From an uncultured Bacteroides sp. (lineage in GTDB: Bacteria; Bacteroidota; Bacteroidia; Bacteroidales; Bacteroidaceae): DNA of 13,317 bases. The position numbers and the translations under genes are program-made. The notes under the pieces were generated by a model. The model saw nothing but the letters and a program-made list of their open reading frames with translations, had not been told where the DNA came from and searched no databases. The stretch covers positions 1 to 13,317 of the forward strand of contig USSR01000120.1 in the NCBI GenBank assembly GCA_900557355.1. Reading direction: 5' to 3'. This document shows positions 7,685 through 13,317 of the stretch, in pieces (position 1 is the first letter of the stretch; the number at the start of each line of letters is the position of its first letter).

Positions 7685-9325
7685 TTACCAAGGAGCATTA
7701 TTCTCACATAACGGATTATTCTGTAATTCATCTACAGGAATAGGTAGCAAGTAATAGCGTTCTGGAAAGAAGCGGTTTATATTGTCGTCACATGACACTT
7801 GTTCATAAGTATAAGAATTATCATCTTTTTTGGTTATTTTTGTTCCATGTGCCTGTTTTCCATCAATAACTTCGCCAGCCAAACGCCATCTGCGTAAATC
7901 CCAATAACGGAATCCTTCAAAGGCCAATTCACAAATACGCTCCTTACGTAATAGTTTCATAAATGAGTCTTTATCCGGTGCTTCCTGTGTTGTACGTTCC
8001 GGTAGGTCAACACGTCTTCTTACTTCATTGAGAGCTTCCAAGGCATCATCCTGATTTTTAGCATAATCCTGTTCTGCCAGAGCTTCAGCCAGATTTAACA
8101 AAACCTCCGCATAACGCATTTCAATCCAAAACTGATCGCTTCCCTTATCATCAAATTCGGTATTGTTTTCTTGTAGATATTTTCTGATGAAATATCCGGT
8201 AACAGTTTGTTTTTCTCCCGGATTCATATTATCTCTGTAAGCAGCAAAACCGTTTTCAGCGTCTACATAGGTATAAATAGTCTTTTCTTTCCAAGTAGCC
8301 CCATTATATATAATGGATGCATAGAAACGAGGTTCACGACCTACATAAGGATCTTTGGCCATGGAGCCGCTCCACGAGAAAGGAGTTCCGTCAGCCATAT
8401 CATAAGAATCAACCAGTTCACTTGTCGGGACAGCTCTTCTTATTCCTTGTTTACCGTCAGGAGCAAAATAGCGATCGAAATAATGGGGCATATCCGGAAT
8501 TTTGTATGCTATGGAGAAAATAATTTCTTTATTACCTGCCACTTTAAATACATCTTTATATTCATCCATTAAGTCATACTTATTGAGCTTTTTAATCTCA
8601 TCAGCAGCGGTAATAGCAATATCCCAACGTTTTGCAAAGAGTGCTGTACGACACATATAGGCATACGCTGCTCCTTTAGTCAAACGCCCATCCCATTTGC
8701 TGTCCCATTCTTTCGGAAGGTGTTTGGCTGCGAATTCCAGGTCCTTCAGAACAAAATCCCATGATTCGGCTTCAGTTGCTCTTGCTTTTGCTTTTTCCCC
8801 TTCTGAATCAACTCCATTTGTTTCGTCACGAAGAATAACTCCTCCGAAAATTCTAATCATACGTGCATAATTCACAGCGCGAATAAAACGAATTTCAGCA
8901 ATACGAGTATTGAGAAAATCTTCATTAAACTTACTTCCATAGATACCGGCATCACGCAAAAATACATTTTCTCTAAATATGTCAGTATAAAGTCCCCACG
9001 ATGACATCGGATTATTATCTGATGTTATTGTGTTTTGCTGCAACAGAATCTTGTTATGAGCACTCCATGTTTGTGGAACTCCATTTCCATACTTAACTAA
9101 ATCTGTATATCCATCGGTTAAGGATAAAGAAGAAAAGTTGGATAAGCCATTGAGAGGCTTATATAAGTAAGTCACATACATATCTAAAGAAGATTCCGAG
9201 CTCCAGGCTACTGTTTCTGAATATGAGTCTGTGGGATCTTTCTCCAACAAATCATGGCATGAGGTTAGAAACTGTGACGTAAACATCAGCCCTATCCCTA
9301 ATAGATATAATCTTTTTATTTTCAT
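7685..9325 (-). CDS. SusD/RagB family outer-membrane glycan-binding lipoprotein
   Basis: 546 residues, typical for SusD. The signal peptide ends at LTSC (Cys23), followed by HDLLEKDPTD, the classic start of a mature SusD-like protein. Helical TPR-like segments include IRFIRAVNYARMIRIFGG (about 145-162) and TKGAAYAYMCRTALFAKRWD (about 216-235). The C-terminal RagB/SusD part has MRYAEVLLNLAEALAE (403-418), ALNEVRRRVDLP (431-442) and RKERICELAFEGFRYWDLRR (460-479), a strong family signature. SusD forms the lid on its cognate SusC and delivers glycan to the channel on the cell surface. It starts 14 bp after the SusC stop, as in nearly all such pairs. Glycan specificity cannot be read from this family. 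Confidence 0.97.
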   Translation of the reverse strand: MKIKRLYLLGIGLMFTSQFLTSCHDLLEKDPTDSYSETVAWSSESSLDMYVTYLYKPLNGLSNFSSLSLTDGYTDLVKYGNGVPQTWSAHNKILLQQNTITSDNNPMSSWGLYTDIFRENVFLRDAGIYGSKFNEDFLNTRIAEIRFIRAVNYARMIRIFGGVILRDETNGVDSEGEKAKARATEAESWDFVLKDLEFAAKHLPKEWDSKWDGRLTKGAAYAYMCRTALFAKRWDIAITAADEIKKLNKYDLMDEYKDVFKVAGNKEIIFSIAYKIPDMPHYFDRYFAPDGKQGIRRAVPTSELVDSYDMADGTPFSWSGSMAKDPYVGREPRFYASIIYNGATWKEKTIYTYVDAENGFAAYRDNMNPGEKQTVTGYFIRKYLQENNTEFDDKGSDQFWIEMRYAEVLLNLAEALAEQDYAKNQDDALEALNEVRRRVDLPERTTQEAPDKDSFMKLLRKERICELAFEGFRYWDLRRWRLAGEVIDGKQAHGTKITKKDDNSYTYEQVSCDDNINRFFPERYYLLPIPVDELQNNPLCENNAPW

Positions 9326-9339
9326 AATTATTGATTTAA

Positions 9340-12300
9340 TTAGAATGTGATATTTAATCCAACACTATAATTCTTTTGTTGGGGATAATAACCATTATTT
9401 ATAATAGCCATTTCAGGGTCGCAATATTTGAATTCTGTGAAAGTAAACAGATTGGTGCCTGCTACATATACACGAACGTTAGATAGTCCAATATTGGCTT
9501 TCGCAAGTATTTTTTTAGGAATTGTATAACCAAACTGTAAATTCTTCAAACGCAAGAAATTACCATTTACCAACCACCAGGAAGAGGTATATGCATTATT
9601 TCCATTATGAATGGCACTTAATCTGGGATAACGGGCACTCGTATTTTCCGGTGTCCATGAATCTTCTACCAGATAATAAGGAGCATTTCCTCCCGAGTAG
9701 AATGGTCGTGTATAGACCGTATTGTCCATTGAACCATGATTATAAGTACCATTCAACGTATAACTAACAATAGCAGCTCCTTGCCATAATGCACTCAAAT
9801 TGAACCCTTTCCAGTTGAAGTCCATAGACAGAGAGTAGTTTAACTCTGGTAAAGTGCTGTGGCCGATTTTAACTTTATCCCCATCCTGCGTAATTTTACC
9901 ATCTCCATTGATATCCTCATACATGATATCTCCTAAACGTTGAACTCCATTACCAACAAAAGGACGGTTATCCAATTGCTCTTGTGTTTGATATAAGCCT
10001 ATAGCTTTATAGCCATAAATTTGTCCTAAAGGTTCACCTATGTTTGTCCGGTACCAAGGAGTACTTTCACTTTCAATCCGCGACAGAACTTTATTTCTAG
10101 CCCACGCTACACTACCGGTTATACTATAATAAAAATCATTAACGTGGTTTTGGTGCTTCAATACCAATTCAAAACCGCGATTGTCGATCTTACCCGTATT
10201 TCCTTTTTGAGCATAATTTCCTCCTAATGAAGGAGGGAAACCGCCACTCCGGCTTTCTTGTATATCTTTTGTCAGCTTATAAAATAAATCGAATTCTACT
10301 CCCAATAATCCATTCCACATTGTCAGGTCAGCACCAATATTGTAACTGCGGGTAGTAGACCAGGTTAAGCTGGAAGTAATAGAGTTGGATGCACCTAATC
10401 CTGCATAAGGAACTCCTCCGAATATATACGCATTCTTCTCTACCTTAAAAATGCTTCTATGCAAAAAAGCATCTGTATTATCACTACCCAATTCACCGAC
10501 AGAAGCACGCAACTTTAACAGGTTGATAGAAGAGAAATTGTTTTTTATGAAGTTTTCTTCAGAGATTACCCATCCTAAAGATACAGAAGGGAAGAATCCC
10601 CATCTTTTATCTTTTGCGAATTTATAGGATCCATCTACACGAAAAGCAAATTCTGCAAGATATCTTTTATCGAAAATATAATTGAAACGCCCTACATAAC
10701 CAATAGTAGCTTTATCGCTATGACTACCTGTAGGATTGGATATAAATTCAGTACCTAATGAAAGATCAACCGGATCATTAAAATTATAGCCGCCCATCTT
10801 TCCTGTCATTGTAGAGCCTTTCAGTTGTGTCTGTTCATATAAGAATAGGGCTGAAACTGCATGCTTGCCAAAGGTATTAGCATACTCCACACTCGGGCGG
10901 ACCATAAATCTTCTGAAAGAAGATGCAGATTTAGTGTAATTACCTTTCTCGCTTGTAGAAGAGGCACGCATTAAATTATATGATTTAGAATCTGCACTAT
11001 AAGCATTAACATTGTATCCTACCAAGAAACCGTTATCTTCCGAATAACTAGTATCATAAACTAAACCGAGAGAAGCTTTCAACCCTTTTACCCAAGGAAA
11101 GGCATAACTAATTTTCATTGTACCATCAAACTCATGTCTTTGTTTTTTCTGAAATCCGCTATTCCTTAAAGTAGCGAGTGGACTCTGTGTGGTGGAACTA
11201 CCAGGACCAATCCAAGCTGTATATTCTCCTTGATAATAAATAGGAATAATAGGGGCTGAATAAACAGCCTGCTGAATGGGATTTTGTTCAGCCTGTGCGC
11301 TTGTGCTAATTCCGGGCCAGTTCTTTTCTTCATAAAAGCCAGAAATATTAAGTTCGAACGTTAAATCTTTGGTAATATTACCTTCTACGTTAGAACGGAC
11401 ATTGTAACGATCATAATTCACATTTTCGATGATACCGGATTGATCCAACATGCCTATACTGGTGAAGAAACGGATATTCTTGTTACCACCGGAAGCTGAA
11501 ATATTATGTTGATGTGTGAAGCCATAATCCTTAAAAACTTCTTTTGTCCAGTTTGTATTTCCATATTTACCTTCCGGATCATAGTTGTTAGCCACTTTCG
11601 TCTGAATATCAGCTCCATAATATGGCCCGTTACCATCAAGTTCACTTGCCTTATTATACCAATAAATATAGTCAGGACCATTTAGCATTTCAGGCATGGC
11701 TGTATTTTTCTGGAAAGTAACAGAACCGTCATACGAAAGAGTTACTTTACCTTCAGTACCTTTCTTGGTCGTTACCAGGATTACTCCATTTGCCGCTGCC
11801 AAACCATAAACGGATGCTGTAGCTGCATCTTTCAAAATAGATATGTTTTCTACATCATTAGGATTCACAGTATTCAACATACGTTCAACGCCATCCACTA
11901 ATATCAGAGGACTAGAATCTAAAAAAGTACCTAAACCACGGATGTTGATAGATGTCTGGTCGTTTCCGGGAAGACCGGAACGTTGAACACTCGTTACCCC
12001 CGGTAACTTACCTGTCATCATATTAGAAAGGTTAGCTTGAGGAGCCATCATCAACTCTTTAGAGCCTACTTGAGAAACGGAACCTATTAAGAATTTCTTT
12101 TTTTGAGTTCCATACCCCACCACTACAACTTCATCCAATGCTTGTGCATCTTCTTGAAGTCTAATAGTAATTTCTGAACGACCATGTAAAGCAACCTCTT
12201 GAGTCTGATACCCGACAAAGGAAACTACTAAAGTCGATTTTAAATCCTGTACATTTAGGCTAAACTGTCCGTCAATATTGGTAATAGTACCGTTGGACGA

Positions 12301-12462
12301 ATTCCCTTTTACACTAACAGTAGCACCGACAAGCGGCTCATTGTTTGAGTCATACACTGTCCCTTTCACGTTCGTGTTTTTTTGAGCATGAACGTTTAAG
12401 AAAGAAAGCGAACAGATGAATAAGGCTATAAACCTTATACTCCATGTGATTTGTTTCTCCAT
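9340..12462 (-). CDS. SusC/RagA family TonB-dependent outer-membrane transporter
   Basis: 1040 residues, normal for SusC. Signal peptide 1-26 (ending NVHA/Q). Residues about 33-103 are a carboxypeptidase-regulatory-like beta domain (VKGTVYDSNNEPLVGATVSV...). The TonB-box-like segment LDEVVVVGYGTQ is at 109-120. The plug domain is at about 125-235, with GKLPGV, INIRGLGTF and the NGVILVTTKKG end motif. The remainder is the 22-strand beta-barrel, ending in NYSVGLNITF with the terminal Phe expected for outer-membrane insertion. No N-terminal secretin/STN signalling domain is present, so control by an anti-sigma/ECF pair through this protein is unlikely; an unseen two-component or other sensor is more probable. 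It imports oligosaccharides released at the surface, with the SusD partner encoded 14 bp downstream. The start lies 31 bp after the epimerase stop. Confidence 0.98.
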   Translation of the reverse strand: MEKQITWSIRFIALFICSLSFLNVHAQKNTNVKGTVYDSNNEPLVGATVSVKGNSSNGTITNIDGQFSLNVQDLKSTLVVSFVGYQTQEVALHGRSEITIRLQEDAQALDEVVVVGYGTQKKKFLIGSVSQVGSKELMMAPQANLSNMMTGKLPGVTSVQRSGLPGNDQTSINIRGLGTFLDSSPLILVDGVERMLNTVNPNDVENISILKDAATASVYGLAAANGVILVTTKKGTEGKVTLSYDGSVTFQKNTAMPEMLNGPDYIYWYNKASELDGNGPYYGADIQTKVANNYDPEGKYGNTNWTKEVFKDYGFTHQHNISASGGNKNIRFFTSIGMLDQSGIIENVNYDRYNVRSNVEGNITKDLTFELNISGFYEEKNWPGISTSAQAEQNPIQQAVYSAPIIPIYYQGEYTAWIGPGSSTTQSPLATLRNSGFQKKQRHEFDGTMKISYAFPWVKGLKASLGLVYDTSYSEDNGFLVGYNVNAYSADSKSYNLMRASSTSEKGNYTKSASSFRRFMVRPSVEYANTFGKHAVSALFLYEQTQLKGSTMTGKMGGYNFNDPVDLSLGTEFISNPTGSHSDKATIGYVGRFNYIFDKRYLAEFAFRVDGSYKFAKDKRWGFFPSVSLGWVISEENFIKNNFSSINLLKLRASVGELGSDNTDAFLHRSIFKVEKNAYIFGGVPYAGLGASNSITSSLTWSTTRSYNIGADLTMWNGLLGVEFDLFYKLTKDIQESRSGGFPPSLGGNYAQKGNTGKIDNRGFELVLKHQNHVNDFYYSITGSVAWARNKVLSRIESESTPWYRTNIGEPLGQIYGYKAIGLYQTQEQLDNRPFVGNGVQRLGDIMYEDINGDGKITQDGDKVKIGHSTLPELNYSLSMDFNWKGFNLSALWQGAAIVSYTLNGTYNHGSMDNTVYTRPFYSGGNAPYYLVEDSWTPENTSARYPRLSAIHNGNNAYTSSWWLVNGNFLRLKNLQFGYTIPKKILAKANIGLSNVRVYVAGTNLFTFTEFKYCDPEMAIINNGYYPQQKNYSVGLNITF

Positions 12463-12493
12463 ATTAAATATTAATGTTAATAAAACAAGATAG

Positions 12494-13317
12494 TTATTTA
12501 TAATTCATCAAATCTTCTAATGTTTTCCAGCACTGATACAGTCCTCTTGGCACATGGAAGCATCCTTTCCATTTTCCTCCTTTGAGTGGTAGCAATACTT
12601 CGCCTCTTCGGTTCAAGTAGCCATACCATTCAGGATATTCTTTATCCTTGAAATGCTCCCAAGTGTAGTCATGTACCTTTTCAAACCATTCCAAGCATTT
12701 TTTGTCTCCCGTCAATTGATAGCCTTTCAGCAGGGAAATAAGCGTTTCGATATGGACCCACCAGAGTTTCTGGTCCCACTCCAATTGTTGGGGAGGACAA
12801 CCGTTACGATCCATAAAATAGTAGATACCTCCATATTGCTTGTCCCAGCCATAATTAAGCATCGTGAGAGTAGTCTCTTTGGCTTTCTCTATCAATTCCG
12901 GACGATTCAGACGCTTGCCTAGATCCATGATAAACCACATCGCTTCAATGGCATGTCCCGGGGTCACCTGACGGCCTTCAAAACAATCGACCAAATTACC
13001 GTCTATGTCCACGTTTTCAACAATGATACCTCCGAGTTCAGGACGATAGAAAACTTCCATCACTTCATGGATACAAGTATCCATTGTTTCCCGCAGATAC
13101 GTTTCATCCAATAAATGCTCTATCTCCAGTGCCAGGTTACAGAGGATCATTGGCAAGGCAAAGTTCTTCAGATTACGGGTACCCGGATGAAGCTTATTCC
13201 ATCTCCCTTTCGGATTATCCACTTTGGAAAGGATTATGTCGAAAGTTTTCTTGGCAATGTCCGCATATTCCTGATTACCGGTTGCAAGGCTTAATTGCCC
13301 GAAAGCCATGGCAGCGA
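12494..13317 (-). CDS. N-acylglucosamine 2-epimerase (AGE/RENBP type), C-terminal part (5' end outside window)
   Basis: The frame is open through the right edge, with Ala-Ala codons before the Met at 13309, so that Met is internal. About 273 residues of a protein of roughly 390-400 are visible. Counting that Met as 1, the fragment carries TPGHAIEAMWF (His119), GWDKQYGGIYYF (154-165), QLEWDQKLWWVHIE (175-188, His186) and GCFHVPR (249-255, His252). These match the mammalian renin-binding protein/AGE closely, including CFHVPR. His119 and His252 correspond to the catalytic His248 and His382 of pig AGE, and the spacing (133 against 134) agrees. The enzyme interconverts GlcNAc and ManNAc, usually in the cytoplasm. 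Mannose- and cellobiose-2-epimerases share the (alpha/alpha)6 fold, but RENBP-type resemblance favours the N-acyl sugar. Encoded 31 bp upstream of SusC, it suggests that the imported glycan yields an N-acetylhexosamine. Confidence 0.9.
   Translation of the reverse strand, partial: AAMAFGQLSLATGNQEYADIAKKTFDIILSKVDNPKGRWNKLHPGTRNLKNFALPMILCNLALEIEHLLDETYLRETMDTCIHEVMEVFYRPELGGIIVENVDIDGNLVDCFEGRQVTPGHAIEAMWFIMDLGKRLNRPELIEKAKETTLTMLNYGWDKQYGGIYYFMDRNGCPPQQLEWDQKLWWVHIETLISLLKGYQLTGDKKCLEWFEKVHDYTWEHFKDKEYPEWYGYLNRRGEVLLPLKGGKWKGCFHVPRGLYQCWKTLEDLMNYK

Larger units (their letters stand above)
1..13317 (-). other. Polysaccharide utilisation locus (partial), probably one operon
   Basis: All ten recognisable genes are on the minus strand. 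The spacings are 31, 14, 21, 13, 29, 30, 119, 33 and 12 bp from the epimerase to the SGNH hydrolase. A SusC/SusD pair followed by lipoproteins and glycoside hydrolases is the defining layout of a Bacteroidetes PUL. The window holds no HTCS, ECF sigma/anti-sigma pair or SusR-like regulator, no terminator and no clear promoter, so the operon extends past both edges. That it is a single transcript is inferred from orientation and spacing only. Confidence 0.9.

Noticed and set aside
8207..8572. Plus-strand open frames, such as the 121-codon one here and others of 61-105 codons
   Set aside because: They lie antisense to strongly conserved genes (here susD-like), show no recognisable domain and have low-complexity or shadow-like composition.
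12463..12493. Separate promoter for SusC in the 31-bp gap after the epimerase
   Set aside because: The minus strand contains TATCTTGT, only loosely like the Bacteroides -7 motif TAnnTTTG, and no convincing -33 element was found at the right distance.
12494..13309. Met at 13309 as the true start of the epimerase
   Set aside because: The frame stays open to the window edge and the visible part begins well inside the conserved (alpha/alpha)6 barrel; about 125 residues are missing, so this Met is internal.
1..13317. Sialic-acid (nan) operon as the whole explanation
   Set aside because: An AGE epimerase with SusCD is suggestive, but no sialidase, lyase or sialic-acid transporter is visible, and GH97, GHL10 and NAGPA enzymes are not part of known nan operons.

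Overview
The window looks like part of a polysaccharide utilisation locus (PUL) from a gut-type Bacteroides (order Bacteroidales). The grounds are a SusC/SusD pair, many lipoproteins with acidic residues after the lipidated Cys, low-to-moderate GC, and starts without strong Shine-Dalgarno sequences. Ten genes all lie on the minus strand, so they read from the right edge to the left edge. Both ends are cut: the right-most gene lacks its 5' part and the left-most gene lacks its 3' part.

In transcription order: (1) the 3' part of an N-acylglucosamine 2-epimerase (AGE/RENBP type, GlcNAc/ManNAc interconversion); (2) a SusC-type TonB-dependent outer-membrane transporter; (3) its SusD-type lipoprotein; (4) a 125-residue one-domain lipoprotein; (5) a 432-residue lipoprotein whose N-terminal domain resembles gene 4 (probable DUF5018-like surface glycan-binding proteins); (6) a secreted GHL10/COG1649 glycoside-hydrolase-like protein; (7) a phosphodiester glycosidase lipoprotein (NAGPA/DUF2233 family); (8) a second GHL10 protein, a close paralogue of gene 6 but a lipoprotein; (9) a GH97 glycoside hydrolase carrying the residues of the retaining branch; (10) the start of a secreted SGNH/GDSL hydrolase. 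Gaps are 12-33 bp except one of 119 bp between genes 7 and 8, which holds an imperfect 13-bp inverted repeat. The likeliest reading is one operon whose promoter and regulator lie outside the window to the right.

Inferred working model: surface lipoproteins (SusD, genes 4, 5, 7, 8) bind and trim a glycan, SusC imports the fragments, and periplasmic enzymes (gene 6 GHL10, GH97, SGNH esterase) finish the breakdown. The epimerase then channels an N-acetylhexosamine in the cytoplasm. The set of two GHL10 enzymes, a sugar-phosphodiester-cleaving enzyme and an AGE epimerase is not a classical starch, xylan or mannan PUL. It suggests a glycan with amino sugars and possibly phosphodiester-linked sugars, such as a bacterial surface polymer or a phosphorylated host or yeast glycan. 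The substrate cannot be fixed from sequence alone. No RNA genes, mobile elements, CRISPR arrays or regulators were seen, and no gene-free stretch exceeds 119 bp.
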